A stretch of DNA of 64,000 nt from Pseudomonas sp. ok272 (GCF_900109995.1 NZ_FOCB01000001.1:562819-626818); one strand, 5' to 3'; shown: positions 46,588-55,783, numbered from the stretch's first letter. Translations and numbers: made by a program. Notes: generated by a model from the letters alone, not told the origin.

Positions 46588-47187
46588 ATGTCCCGCGTTC
46601 TGATCATCGAAAGCAGCGCCCGCCAGCAAGACTCGGTATCGCGTCAACTGACCCAGACCTTCATCGAGCAGTGGAAAGTAGCCCACCCGGCTGACTCGAT
46701 CACCGTTCGCGACCTCGCGACCGATCCGGTGCCGCACATGGACGTCAACCTGTTGGGCGGCTGGATGAAGCCTGCCGAGCAGCGCACTGAGATCGAGCAA
46801 GCCTCGCTGGAACGCTCCAACCACCTGACCGACGAATTGCTGGCCGCCGATGTGTTGGTGATGGCAGCGCCGATGTACAACTTTACGATCCCCAGCACCC
46901 TCAAGGCCTGGCTCGACCATGTACTGCGTGCCGGCGTGACCTTCAAGTACACCGACACTGGCCCGCAAGGCCTGCTCACCGGCAAGCGTGCCTACGTGCT
47001 GACCGCGCGCGGCGGGATCCATGCCGGCAGCACGACGGATCACCAGGAACCGTACCTGCGCCAGGTCATGGCCTTCATTGGTATCCACGACGTCACGTTC
47101 ATTCACGCCGAAGGCATGAACCTGGGTGGTGACTTCCAGGAGAAGGGCTTGAACCAGGCCAACGCTCAACTGGCCCAGGTCGCCTGA
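46588..47187 (+). CDS. azoR: FMN-dependent NADH-azoreductase
   Basis: The 199 aa flavodoxin-fold protein has the FMN-binding loop SSARQQDSVSRQLTQ near the start, PMYNFTIPSTLKAWLDHVLRAGVTF in the centre and LTARGGIH later, the AzoR signature blocks. It reduces quinones and azo compounds with NADH by two-electron transfer and probably protects against quinone stress. ATG 46588 follows GGAGG. A strong terminator lies about 110 bases after the stop. Control by the nearby LysR protein is likely but not shown. Confidence 0.92.
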   Translation: MSRVLIIESSARQQDSVSRQLTQTFIEQWKVAHPADSITVRDLATDPVPHMDVNLLGGWMKPAEQRTEIEQASLERSNHLTDELLAADVLVMAAPMYNFTIPSTLKAWLDHVLRAGVTFKYTDTGPQGLLTGKRAYVLTARGGIHAGSTTDHQEPYLRQVMAFIGIHDVTFIHAEGMNLGGDFQEKGLNQANAQLAQVA

Positions 47188-47296
47188 TACGTTAATCGCC
47201 AGATAATCGCCGGATGGTCTAGTGACCTGGCGCAACCCCTTCAAGGCTCTACGCGCATCGAACCTCCCTTTGCACTTGTTGCTCCTGAGTGCTGCC

Positions 47297-47334
47297 GCCC
47301 GATTGAACGCTTTAGCGAGATCGGGCTTTTTTTT
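47297..47334 (+). terminator. Rho-independent terminator after azoR
   Basis: GCCCGAT and ATCGGGC enclose a second small stem CGC-TTTA-GCG, followed by eight T's. Confidence 0.88.
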
Positions 47335-47440
47335 GCCTGGGATTTGTTGGTCTCGCTCCCACACAAACTTTGTGTCGTTTGACTGTTCGCGGTCAGGGGC
47401 AAAAACCGCTATCGTCGCCGCCATTCGAAACGAGGCGAAC

Positions 47441-48307
47441 ATGGGCTATCTACTTTTTGTCACGCTGATCCAGGCGTTTTCCTTCAGTCTGATTGGCGAA
47501 TACCTGGCCGGTCACGTCGACAGCTACTTCGCCGTACTGGTGCGTGTGGTGCTGGCGGGGTTGGTATTTATTCCGTTGACCCGCTGGCGCTCGGTGGAGC
47601 CTGGGTTCATGCGTGGGATGTTGTTGATCGGCGCCTTGCAGTTCGGCGTGACCTACGTTTGCCTGTACCTGAGCTTTCGGGTGCTGACGGTGCCGGAAGT
47701 GCTGTTGTTCACCATCCTCACGCCGTTGCACGTGACCTTGATCGAGGACGCGCTGAACCGGCGCTTCAATCCCTGGGCGCTGGTGGCCGCGTTGGTCGCG
47801 GTGCTGGGGGCCGCGGTGATTCGTTACGACCGCATCAGCCCGGACTTCCTGATGGGCTTCCTGCTGCTGCAGCTGGCCAACTTCACCTATGCCGCAGGCC
47901 AGGTGATGTACAAGCACCTGGTCGCTCGCTACCCCAGCGACCTGCCGCATTACCGGCGTTTCGGCTACTTCTACCTGGGTGCCCTGTTGGTGGTGTTGCC
48001 GGCGTTCCTGCTGTTCGGCAAGTCGAACTTCCTGCCTGAAGCGCCGTTGCAATGGGGCGTGTTGGTGTTCCTGGGGCTGGTGTCCACGGCGCTGGGCCTG
48101 TACTGGTGGAACAAAGGCGCCTGCCTGGTCAATGGCGGGACCCTGGCGGTGATGAACAACCTGCACGTGCCCGTTGGCTTGCTGCTCAACCTGCTGATCT
48201 GGAACCAGGATGAAGCGCTGGGCAGGCTGATGTTTGGCGGGTTGGTGATCGTGGCGGCGGTGTGGATCAGTCGGTTGGGGGTGCGCCGAACTGAAGTTGT
48301 ACGCTAA
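47441..48307 (+). CDS. EamA family transporter
   Basis: The 288 aa protein has about ten helices in two EamA repeats, from FVTLIQAFSFSLIGEYLAG to LMFGGLVIVAAVWISRLG. ATG 47441 was chosen because it begins the first helix, with CGAGGCG upstream. The open frame before it runs back through the azoR terminator and is not coding. The sequence is closest in look to the carboxylate/amino acid/amine branch of the family. The substrate is unknown. Confidence 0.85.
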   Translation: MGYLLFVTLIQAFSFSLIGEYLAGHVDSYFAVLVRVVLAGLVFIPLTRWRSVEPGFMRGMLLIGALQFGVTYVCLYLSFRVLTVPEVLLFTILTPLHVTLIEDALNRRFNPWALVAALVAVLGAAVIRYDRISPDFLMGFLLLQLANFTYAAGQVMYKHLVARYPSDLPHYRRFGYFYLGALLVVLPAFLLFGKSNFLPEAPLQWGVLVFLGLVSTALGLYWWNKGACLVNGGTLAVMNNLHVPVGLLLNLLIWNQDEALGRLMFGGLVIVAAVWISRLGVRRTEVVR

Positions 48308-48310
48308 TTC

Positions 48311-48394
48311 TGTGGGAGCGAGCCCGCTCGCGAAGACGGCATGACAGGCAATGGTTGACTGGCAAATCGCCTTCGCGGGCAAGCCTCGCTCCTA
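48311..48394. repeat. REPIN with two different arm subtypes
   Basis: GTGGGAGCGAGCCCGCTCGC at the left and TTCGCGGGCAAGCCTCGCTC at the right, between the convergent EamA and mechanosensitive channel genes. Confidence 0.88.
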
Positions 48395-48408
48395 CATGAG
48401 GAGGCGGG

Positions 48409-49707
48409 TTACAGCGCCTGGTTTTCCAGCTGAGGAATATGACCGGCCCCCAGCACCGCCGGCAGCACGCCTGCGCGCAAGTCATTGCCGCTCGGTTGCT
48501 GGTACAGGCTGAGGCCAAACTCCGGCAGCACCGCCAGCAAGTAGTCGAAGATATCGCCCTGGATACGCTCGTAGTCGCCCCACGCGGTGGTGCGGGTGAA
48601 GCAGTAGACCTCCAGTGGCACGCCTTGGGCGGTGGTTTGCATCTGGCGGACCATGCAGGTCATGTTCGGCTGGATCTCCGGGTGGCTCTTCAAGTACGCC
48701 AGCGCATAGGCGCGAAACGTACCGATGTTGGTCATCCTGCGACGATTGGCCGACAGCGCCGCCACGTTGCCCTGGGCTTCGTTCCAGGCCTTGAGTTCGG
48801 CCTGCTTGCGGCTCATGTAGTCGGTGAGCAGGTGGATTTGGGTGAGCCTGTGCTCTTGCTCATCGGTGATGAAGCGCACACCGCCGGCGTCGATGAACAG
48901 ACTGCGCTTGATCCGCCGGCCCCCCGCGGCCTGCATGCCACGCCAGTTTTTGAAGGACTCGGACATCAGGCGCCAGGTCGGGATCGAGACGATGGTCTTG
49001 TCAAAGTTCTGCACCTTGACGGTGTGCAGGGTGATGTCCACCACATCGCCATCGGCCCCCACTTGGGGCATTTCGATCCAGTCGCCGACCCGCAGCATGT
49101 CGTTGCTGGTCAGTTGCACGCTGGCGACGAATGACAGCAGGGTATCCTTGTACACCAACAGGATCACCGCCGACATCGCGCCCAGGCCGGACAGCAACAA
49201 CAGCGGCGAGCGGTCGATCAGGGTGGCGACAATGATGATCGAGCCGAACACGTACAAGACCATCTTGGCCATTTGCACGTAGCCCTTGATCGAGCGGGTT
49301 CGGGCGTGTTCGGTGCGGGCGTAGATATCCAGCAGGGCATTGAGCAGGGCGCTGATGGCCAGCATCACAAACAAAATGGTGAACGCCAGGGCGACGTTGC
49401 CCAGAAAGTGCTGGGTCGTCTTGTTCATCTCCGGGATCAGGTTCAACCCGAACTGGACCACCAGCGAAGGCACCATCTCGGCCAGGCGTTGGAACACCTT
49501 GTTTTTGATCAGGTCATTGAGCCAATGCATCGCCGGCTGGCGGCCGAGCAATTTGACCGCGTGCATAATCAGGTAGCGCGCCACTCGTCCGACGATCAAC
49601 GCGACGGTCAGTAACAGCAACAAAGCCAGGGCTGAGTAAACGCGTGGATGCTGTTCCAGGCCGTTCCAGAGTAGTTGGGCATTGAGCCAGAGCTGTTGGA
49701 GATCCAT
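48409..49707 (-). CDS. Mechanosensitive ion channel family protein (YbdG-like)
   Basis: The 432 aa protein has several N-terminal helices, with the pore helix and beta domain of the MscS family in LLSGLGAMSAVILLVYKDTLLSFVASVQL and MLRVGDWIEMPQVGADGDVVDITLHTVKVQNFD. The C-terminal extension (WRLMSESFKNWRGMQ and after) resembles YbdG, the small-conductance branch that helps cells survive mild osmotic downshock. It is an inner-membrane protein, expressed alone. Confidence 0.9.
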   Translation of the reverse strand: MDLQQLWLNAQLLWNGLEQHPRVYSALALLLLLTVALIVGRVARYLIMHAVKLLGRQPAMHWLNDLIKNKVFQRLAEMVPSLVVQFGLNLIPEMNKTTQHFLGNVALAFTILFVMLAISALLNALLDIYARTEHARTRSIKGYVQMAKMVLYVFGSIIIVATLIDRSPLLLLSGLGAMSAVILLVYKDTLLSFVASVQLTSNDMLRVGDWIEMPQVGADGDVVDITLHTVKVQNFDKTIVSIPTWRLMSESFKNWRGMQAAGGRRIKRSLFIDAGGVRFITDEQEHRLTQIHLLTDYMSRKQAELKAWNEAQGNVAALSANRRRMTNIGTFRAYALAYLKSHPEIQPNMTCMVRQMQTTAQGVPLEVYCFTRTTAWGDYERIQGDIFDYLLAVLPEFGLSLYQQPSGNDLRAGVLPAVLGAGHIPQLENQAL

Positions 49708-49899
49708 AGGCTAAAACGATTCTTCTGTAGGACAAGTCCCTTCGATTAAAGCATTTAAGACACGCAAGGTTACGATCTGGGACAAAGCCGCTAACAAAAT
49801 AGCCACTGTTTACCCTCGTTTGCATAAAGAAACTCGGCCTGAGCGCTCGAAACCGTTACCCTATGCAGCTGATTTTTGTATTTCTTCGAGGTAGCACCC

Positions 49900-51246
49900 G
49901 TGTTTTCCCAATTCGCCCTGCACGAACGCCTGCTCAAAGCCGTGGCCGAGCTTAAATTTGTCGAGCCAACGCCGGTGCAGGCAGCGGCTATCCCGCTCGC
50001 GCTCCAAGGGCGTGACCTGCGGGTGACGGCACAAACCGGTAGCGGCAAGACCGCGGCCTTTGTCCTGCCGATCCTTCATCGCTTGATCGGCCCGGCCAAA
50101 GTCCGCGTCAGCATCAAGACCCTGATCCTGCTGCCGACCCGCGAGCTGGCCCAGCAGACCATCAAGGAAGTCGAACGCTTCGCCCAGTTCACGTTCATCA
50201 AGTCCGGCCTGATCACCGGCGGTGAGGACTTCAAGGTCCAGGCCGCGATGCTGCGCAAGGTGCCGGACATCCTGATCGGTACGCCGGGGCGGATGATCGA
50301 GCAACTGAACGCCGGCAACCTGGACTTGAAAGAAGTCGAAGTGCTGGTGCTCGACGAAGCCGACCGCATGCTCGACATGGGCTTTGCCGAAGACGTACAG
50401 CGCCTGGTCGAGGAATGCACCAACCGCCAGCAGACCATGTTGTTCTCCGCCACCACCGGCGGTTCCGGCCTGCGCGACATGGTGGCCAAGGTCCTGAACA
50501 ACCCTGAGCACTTGCAGCTCAACAACGTCAGCGACCTGAACGCTACCACCCGCCAGCAAATCATCACCGCGGATCACAACCAGCACAAAGAGCAAATCCT
50601 CAACTGGTTGCTGGCCAACGAGACCTACCAGAAGGCCATCGTCTTCACCAACACCCGTGCCATGGCCGACCGTATCTACGGCCGCCTGGTGGCTCAGGAG
50701 TACAAGGCGTTTGTCTTGCACGGTGAAAAGGACCAGAAGGACCGCAAGCTGGCCATCGACCGCCTGAAGCAGGGCGGGGTGAAGATCCTCGTCGCCACCG
50801 ACGTGGCCGCACGCGGCCTGGACGTGGATGGCCTGGACCTGGTGATCAACTTCGACATGCCGCGCAGTGGCGACGAGTACGTGCACCGTATTGGTCGCAC
50901 CGGTCGTGCCGGTAACGATGGCCTGGCGATCTCGCTGATCTGCCACGGCGACTGGAACCTGATGTCGAGCATCGAGCGCTACCTCAAGCAGAGCTTCGAG
51001 CGCCGCACCATCAAGGAAGTCAAAGGCACCTACGGCGGACCGAAAAAGGTCAAGGCTTCGGGCAAGGCCGTTGGCGTGAAGAAGAAAAAGACCGACGCCA
51101 AGGGCGACAAGAAGAAAACCGGCGCCAAGGCACCGACCAAGCGCAAGATCGCCAACCGCCCGAAGACCGACGCCCTGTCGCTGGTCAGCAAGGACGGCAT
51201 GGCCCCGCTCAAGCGCCGCAAGCCAGAAGCGCCGGCGGCGGAATAA
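49900..51246 (+). CDS. DEAD-box RNA helicase
   Basis: The 448 aa protein has the Q motif (FSQFALHERLLKAVAELKFVEPTPVQAAAIP), Walker A AQTGSGKT, PTRELAQQ, the DEAD box VLDEADRMLDMGF, SAT and motif VI HRIGRTGRAG. The C-terminal tail (about 380-448) is rich in lysine and alanine and is probably disordered RNA-binding sequence. It belongs to the RhlE/SrmB-like group. The exact paralogue cannot be fixed. GTG 49900 begins the conserved FSQF block and follows a GAGGTAG site. A strong terminator comes right after. Confidence 0.92.
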   Translation: MFSQFALHERLLKAVAELKFVEPTPVQAAAIPLALQGRDLRVTAQTGSGKTAAFVLPILHRLIGPAKVRVSIKTLILLPTRELAQQTIKEVERFAQFTFIKSGLITGGEDFKVQAAMLRKVPDILIGTPGRMIEQLNAGNLDLKEVEVLVLDEADRMLDMGFAEDVQRLVEECTNRQQTMLFSATTGGSGLRDMVAKVLNNPEHLQLNNVSDLNATTRQQIITADHNQHKEQILNWLLANETYQKAIVFTNTRAMADRIYGRLVAQEYKAFVLHGEKDQKDRKLAIDRLKQGGVKILVATDVAARGLDVDGLDLVINFDMPRSGDEYVHRIGRTGRAGNDGLAISLICHGDWNLMSSIERYLKQSFERRTIKEVKGTYGGPKKVKASGKAVGVKKKKTDAKGDKKKTGAKAPTKRKIANRPKTDALSLVSKDGMAPLKRRKPEAPAAE

Positions 51247-51263
51247 CGCGCCGTAGTACGCCC

Positions 51264-51298
51264 ATAAAAAAACCGGACGGATGTCCGGTTTTTTTATG
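51264..51298. terminator. Rho-independent terminator after the DEAD-box helicase gene
   Basis: AAAAAAACCGGAC, loop GGAT, GTCCGGTTTTTTTA, symmetric so it may work on both strands. Confidence 0.92.
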
Positions 51299-51395
51299 GG
51301 CGGTGGAATGTAATCGGCTGCCCACGCGCAATGGCCTCGGCCGTTCAGCCGATCAGCAGGGTGCGGGTTTGATCTAAGGTCATGCGGGGGAGGGT

Positions 51396-51436
51396 TCCAG
51401 TCCTAGCGCTTTGAGGCTCAAAGCGCTTAGGGACCA
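51396..51436. other. Long perfect-core hairpin downstream of the small SutA-like gene
   Basis: AGCGCTTTGAG (51405-51415) and CTCAAAGCGCT (51417-51427) with a one-base centre; imperfect pairing extends the stem outward. No T run follows on either strand, so it is not a simple terminator. Confidence 0.6.
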
Positions 51437-51454
51437 GGGTGTTGCGAGGGGGTA

Positions 51455-51643
51455 TTACTTTTTGCCCAAGGTGATCTGCTTGGACGGGCCGAATGTCTGG
51501 CCGCTGACGCCTTTGGCAATTTGCTGGATCTCGCCACCGGACTTGAGGAAAGCAGCGATCTGGTTGTTGATCGATTCGCTGGTTTCAACTGCTGGAGCTG
51601 GCTTTGCTTTGCTGTTGGATGCTTTTACACGCATGGCGGCCAT
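51455..51643 (-). CDS. Small protein with a SutA-reminiscent C-terminal motif
   Basis: The 62 aa protein starts at ATG 51643 (a second ATG lies at 51634) with AGG three bases before. The N-terminal half is lysine- and alanine-rich and probably disordered. The C-terminal half reads INNQIAAFLKSGGEIQQIAKGVSGQTFGPSKQITLGKK, and its FLxxGGxxxxI pattern recalls the end of SutA, a small RNA polymerase-binding regulator of slow-growing P. aeruginosa, although SutA is longer and acidic. No family assignment is safe. The gene is flanked by a hairpin downstream and palindromes upstream. Confidence 0.6.
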   Translation of the reverse strand: MAAMRVKASNSKAKPAPAVETSESINNQIAAFLKSGGEIQQIAKGVSGQTFGPSKQITLGKK

Positions 51644-51994
51644 TAACCTGTAGAAAATGAACTTGGCCACGCATCGTACAGGAAATACTTGACAATTGCT
51701 TGGTAAATATCCCCCTGAAATAACCAAGGGCTTGTCTCAGTTAAACCTGAGTTGTTGTCATGATATTTACCTAAGTCACTGTTTTAAATAACAACCCTGC
51801 GGTGAAAAGGGCAATGCGAGGTTCCCGGAGCGCATCGCTGCCCGTCACCACGGCCTGACGAGCGGACTGCTACCGGGTGTAAACCTCAGGAAAATCGCGG
51901 CTTGGCGAGGAAATTTCCGACGAGGTCCCAGCGGTCCTCCAACGGCGACGGCAAAACCGGGTAGAATGCCGCCCACGCAATGAGGGTATTGGAA
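51644..51994. promoter_or_regulatory. AT-rich gap with nested palindromes
   Basis: About 350 bases between two divergent genes. GGTAAATATC (51702-51711) and GATATTTACC (51762-51771) are perfect inverses 50 bases apart. Inside lie CTTGGT / ACCAAG (51698-51703 and 51723-51728) and CTCAG / CTGAG (51736-51740 and 51747-51751). The rest, about 51790-51980, is GC-rich and featureless to me. It may hold two promoters, a regulator site, or a structured 5' leader. Confidence 0.45.
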
Positions 51995-52831
51995 ATGGCT
52001 TTAGTCGGGCGCTACAACAGTTTGCAAGTGGTTAAACACACTAACTTCGGTTTATATCTGGACGGTGGCGCGGACGGCGAGATTCTTTTGCCCAATCGTT
52101 ATATCCCCAAGGATATTCCCAGTGAAGATGAAGACTGGCTGAACGTTTTTATCTATCTGGACAGCGATGACAAACTCATCGCAACTACCGAAAAGCCGAA
52201 AGTTCAGGTCGGTGAGTTCGCCAGTCTCAAAGTTGTTGAAGTCAACAGCATCGGGGTATTCCTTGACTGGGGCCTGCCCAAGGACCTGCTGTTGCCGTAC
52301 TCGGAAGAAAAGCGCCAAATGACCGCGGGCGAGTACTGCGTGGTGCATGTCTACCTCGACAAGCACACGCGCCGCATTACCGCGACCGCGCGGCTGGACC
52401 GCTACCTGGATAAGACCCCGGCGAACTATCAGCCCGGCCAGGAAGTTGACCTGCTGGTGGCCGAAGCGACCGACATGGGCTTCAAGGCGATCATCAACAA
52501 CAAGCATTGGGGCTTGATCCACAAGAACGAAATCTTCAAGTTCATGCGTGCCGGCAAGGAAGAGAAGGGCTTCATCAAGGAAGTGCGGGCCGACGGCAAG
52601 ATCAGCCTGAGCCTGCAACCGGTCGGCGAAGAGGCCGCCACCAGCCTGAACTCGAAGATCCTCGCCAAGCTGCGTGACAACAACGGCACCTTGCCGGTCA
52701 GCGACAAGAGTGATCCGGCCCTGATCAGTAGCCTGTTTGGTGTCAGCAAGGGCAACTTCAAGAAGGCCATCGGTGCCTTGTACAAGAACGGCCAGATCGT
52801 CATTCATGCTGATCGCATCGAACTAAGCTGA
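51995..52831 (+). CDS. CvfB family S1-like RNA-binding protein
   Basis: The 278 aa protein has three S1-like beta-barrel repeats (first: ALVGRYNSLQVVKHTNFGLYLDGG; second: VGEFASLKVVEVNSIGVFLDWGLPKDLLLP; third: VDLLVAEATDMGFKAIINNKHWGLIHKNEI) and a C-terminal winged helix (SKSDPALISSLFGVSKGNFKKAIGALYKNGQIVI). This is the CvfB/YitL layout. Staphylococcal CvfB affects virulence genes through RNA binding; the role in Pseudomonas is unknown. An upstream in-frame ATG at 51980 has no site. ATG 51995 follows GAGGGTATTGGAA. Confidence 0.88.
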   Translation: MALVGRYNSLQVVKHTNFGLYLDGGADGEILLPNRYIPKDIPSEDEDWLNVFIYLDSDDKLIATTEKPKVQVGEFASLKVVEVNSIGVFLDWGLPKDLLLPYSEEKRQMTAGEYCVVHVYLDKHTRRITATARLDRYLDKTPANYQPGQEVDLLVAEATDMGFKAIINNKHWGLIHKNEIFKFMRAGKEEKGFIKEVRADGKISLSLQPVGEEAATSLNSKILAKLRDNNGTLPVSDKSDPALISSLFGVSKGNFKKAIGALYKNGQIVIHADRIELS

Positions 52832-52880
52832 GGGTCGGGTGAGGGATAGTCATGTCATCAACTGATCGCCAGGCTTCGTG

Positions 52881-53813
52881 ATGATTGCCACTCGGCGCAA
52901 CGCCGATGGTTTTGCCCTGCAGGTGATGCTGGGCTTGTGCCTGGTGTGGGGCATCCAGCAGGTGATGATCAAGTGGGCGGCGCCAGACATCGCCCCGGTG
53001 ATGCAGGCCGTCGGCCGCTCGGGCATCTCGGCGCTGCTGGTGGGCTTGCTGATCTGCTGGAAGGGCGGCTGGGACCAGGTTGGCCACACCTGGCGTGGCG
53101 GCTTGCTGGCGGGCAGCCTGTTTGCCCTTGAGTTCTTGTTCATTTCCGAAGGGCTGCAACTGACGACGGCCGCGCACATGTCAGTGTTTCTCTACACCGC
53201 ACCGATCTTTACCGCGCTGGGCGTGCATTGGCTGCTGCCGAGCGAGCGCTTGCGGCCGGTGCAATGGCTGGGGATTGTGCTGGCCTTCATCGGCATTGGG
53301 TTGGCGTTCGCCGGTGGAGTGTCGTGGGACAACCTGGACCGGCGCATGTTGCTCGGTGACGCCTTCGGCGTGTTGGCCGGCGCGGCCTGGGGCGCGACCA
53401 CGGTGGTGGTGCGTGCCTCGCGGTTGTCGGAAGCGCCCGTGACCCTGACCCTGTTCTATCAATTGATTGTCGGGTTTGTCGGCTTGTTGCTGATCGCGAT
53501 CCTCAGCGGCCAGGTGACACACGTACAGCTGACGGCAGTGGCGGTGTCCAGCGTGCTGTTCCAGGGGCTGGTGGTGTCTTTTTTCAGTTACCTGATCTGG
53601 TTCTGGCTGCTGCGCCGCTACATGGCGGCGAACCTGGCGGTGTTCTCGTTCATGACGCCACTGTTCGGCGTCACGTTTGGGGTCCTGCTGCTGGGGGAGA
53701 AACTTACCGTCAACTTCGTGATCGGTGCGGTGCTGGTGCTGCTGGGCATCACGTTTGTGAGTGCCGAGCAGTGGGTTCGTCGACGTTTGCGCAAAGCGCT
53801 TGGGCAACACTGA
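52881..53813 (+). CDS. EamA family transporter
   Basis: The 310 aa protein has ten helices in two EamA repeats, from VMLGLCLVWGIQQVMIKWAAPDI to NFVIGAVLVLLGITFVSAEQW. It probably exports an amino acid or similar metabolite; the substrate is unknown. ATG 52881 is chosen over an adjacent GTG because AGG at 52871-52873 sits at the right distance. It lies 49 bases after the cvfB-like stop on the same strand and may share the message. Confidence 0.85.
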   Translation: MIATRRNADGFALQVMLGLCLVWGIQQVMIKWAAPDIAPVMQAVGRSGISALLVGLLICWKGGWDQVGHTWRGGLLAGSLFALEFLFISEGLQLTTAAHMSVFLYTAPIFTALGVHWLLPSERLRPVQWLGIVLAFIGIGLAFAGGVSWDNLDRRMLLGDAFGVLAGAAWGATTVVVRASRLSEAPVTLTLFYQLIVGFVGLLLIAILSGQVTHVQLTAVAVSSVLFQGLVVSFFSYLIWFWLLRRYMAANLAVFSFMTPLFGVTFGVLLLGEKLTVNFVIGAVLVLLGITFVSAEQWVRRRLRKALGQH

Positions 53814-53986
53814 GGGCGCGCAACGACGCAAGACGCGCGCCCAGCCCGCCACCGCGGTTGATTCAGATCAATCCAGTAACAGATCTTTGCGTACTGAGGC
53901 GAGCATTGCGTAGGACTTCGGACTACTATCTGTACGAAGCGTCTACAGAAGTGGGGCGCTCGGCACTACCCTGAAGGGGGGGCATC

Positions 53987-54115
53987 ATGAAAGAGAAACT
54001 GCAAAACTGGCTCCACGACCTCGGTGTTGCGCTAGGTTTGATCGAACCACCTCTGCAACCTGTGCCCATTCGTACCGATGACGAGCAACGTCGACGTCAG
54101 CCGCGCCGCCGGTAA
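53987..54115 (+). CDS. 42-residue conserved-looking small protein
   Basis: An open frame from ATG 53987 to TAA 54113-54115 with a strong AAGGGGGGG site upstream. The peptide starts MKEKLQNWLHDLGVALGLIEPP, an amphipathic helix, and ends in a run of arginines (QRRRQPRRR). It is likely real because of the ribosome site and the clear helix, but I know of no function. A positively charged tail could contact nucleic acid or membranes. It lies between a transporter gene and the gbu locus, with no obvious partner. Confidence 0.6.
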   Translation: MKEKLQNWLHDLGVALGLIEPPLQPVPIRTDDEQRRRQPRRR

Positions 54116-54283
54116 CCATCCCGGCACCTGAGCCTGTGGATACGGCACCTGATCAAAGGTGCCGATGCAGCGGTTGTCCAGGCACGCTGCGCCTTCTCTC
54201 CCCGGAACCATTGCGCAATTACCGTCATGCCCGGTACGCAGTGGCCGTGCCCGCGCGTTGATGGCCAGCACTTTCCTTCAGGC
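54116..54283. other. Intergenic stretch
   Basis: About 170 bases with no gene or repeat that I can support; it ends at the terminator of the sodium symporter gene. Confidence 0.4.
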
Positions 54284-54321
54284 GAAAAAAAACGGGTGCA
54301 GCAACCGATGCTGCACCCGCC
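54284..54321 (-). terminator. Rho-independent terminator of the gbu operon
   Basis: On the minus strand CGGGTGCAGCA, loop TCGGT, TGCTGCACCCG, then eight T's. It lies about 30 bases past the sodium symporter stop. Confidence 0.92.
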
Positions 54322-54351
54322 GAAGAAAGGTGTGAGGCGTCTAACCTGAGG

Positions 54352-55731
54352 TTAGATCGCGCTGGCCAGGGCTTCCTGGCGACGGGTCGCCAGGCTGACC
54401 ACGATGAAGCTCACCAAACCGACAGCCAGGCTGTAGTAGATCGGGGTGTTGGCGTCCAGGCCGTCGGTGACCATGAACACCAGGGCCGTGACGAAGCCCA
54501 GGCCCATGCTGGCGATAGCGCCGGCGGTGGTCGCGCGTTTCCAGAAGATCGCACCGATCAGTGGGACCAGCATGCCGCCCACCAACAGGTTGTACGCCAG
54601 GGTCAGGGCGCTGATCACATCGTTCACCACCAGGGCGATTGCCAGTACGACCAGGCCCGTCAGTGCGGTGAACAAGCGGTTCATGCGCAGGCTCGACGGT
54701 TTGCCGCCGCGCAGCTTGGGGATCAGGTCTTCAGTCAGGGTGGTTGCGGCAGCGAGCAGGCCGGCGCTGGCGGTGGACATCATGGCGGCCAGGGCGGCAG
54801 CGATCACCAGGCCACGGATACCGTCCGGCAGGGACAGTTTGACGATGGCGGCGAAGGCGTTGTTGACGTTGTCCAGGTCCGGGATCAGCACGTGAGCGGC
54901 CATGCCGATCAGGGCGCAGGCCAGGCCGTAGAGAATGCAGTACAGGCCGGCGAAGGTCCCTGCGTATTGGGCAACGCGTGCGCTCTTGACGGTGAACACC
55001 CGTTGCCAGATGTCCTGGCCGATCAGGATGCCGAAGAAGTAGATCATGAAGTAGGTAACGATGGTGCCCCAGCCGATGGTGGTGAAGTTGAAGGCCGCTT
55101 CGGGCAGCTTCAGCACCAACTCATCCCAGCCGCCGACGCGGTACAGGCAGATCGGCAACAGGATGAACATCAGGCCCACGGTCTTGATCACGAACTGCAC
55201 GATGTCAGTCAGGGTCAGCGACCACATGCCGCCAATCGCCGAGTAGACCACCACCACGCCGCCGCCGAGGATCACCGAGATCCAGAACGGCAGGTCGAAC
55301 AGCACTTGCAGCACGGTGCCGATGGCCAGGATCGAGGTCACGCCGATCATCAGCGCATAGGCCAGCATGATGATCGCGCTCGCGGAGCGGGCCATCGGGT
55401 TGTAGCGTTTTTCCAGGACTTGGGTAACGGTGTAGATCTTCAGCTTCAGCAGCGGCTTGGCCAGGAACAGGTTCAGCGCCACGATCCCGCAGCCGAGGGC
55501 CGCGCACAGCCAGAAGCCGGAAATACCATGGACATAACCCAGGCGCACGGTGCCCACGGTGGACGCGCCACCCAGCACGGTGGCGGCCATGGTGCCCATG
55601 TACAGCGTCGGGCCCAGGTTGCGACCGGCGACAAGGAAGTCTTCGTTGGTCTTGGCTTTGCGCATGCCGTAGTAGCCAAGTATCAGCATCGCGGCGGCGT
55701 AGATGAGTACGACAAATAAATCTAAAGCCAT
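54352..55731 (-). CDS. Sodium:solute symporter family permease
   Basis: The 459 aa inner-membrane protein has about 13 helices. The sodium-symporter block is seen in NLGPTLYMGTMAATVLGGASTVGTVRLGYVHG and in GLVIAAALAAMMSTASAGLLAAATTLTEDLI. It closes a cluster that in P. aeruginosa accompanies guanidinobutyrase (a symporter, an NCS1 permease, an NTF2-like gene, gbuA). The substrate may be guanidinobutyrate or a related compound, but this is inference from context. A REPIN separates it from the NCS1 gene. Confidence 0.88.
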   Translation of the reverse strand: MALDLFVVLIYAAAMLILGYYGMRKAKTNEDFLVAGRNLGPTLYMGTMAATVLGGASTVGTVRLGYVHGISGFWLCAALGCGIVALNLFLAKPLLKLKIYTVTQVLEKRYNPMARSASAIIMLAYALMIGVTSILAIGTVLQVLFDLPFWISVILGGGVVVVYSAIGGMWSLTLTDIVQFVIKTVGLMFILLPICLYRVGGWDELVLKLPEAAFNFTTIGWGTIVTYFMIYFFGILIGQDIWQRVFTVKSARVAQYAGTFAGLYCILYGLACALIGMAAHVLIPDLDNVNNAFAAIVKLSLPDGIRGLVIAAALAAMMSTASAGLLAAATTLTEDLIPKLRGGKPSSLRMNRLFTALTGLVVLAIALVVNDVISALTLAYNLLVGGMLVPLIGAIFWKRATTAGAIASMGLGFVTALVFMVTDGLDANTPIYYSLAVGLVSFIVVSLATRRQEALASAI

Positions 55732-55783
55732 GATGGCGTGTCTCCGATTGTCTTTCTTATGGTGAGCCTGGAATCATTTATGT

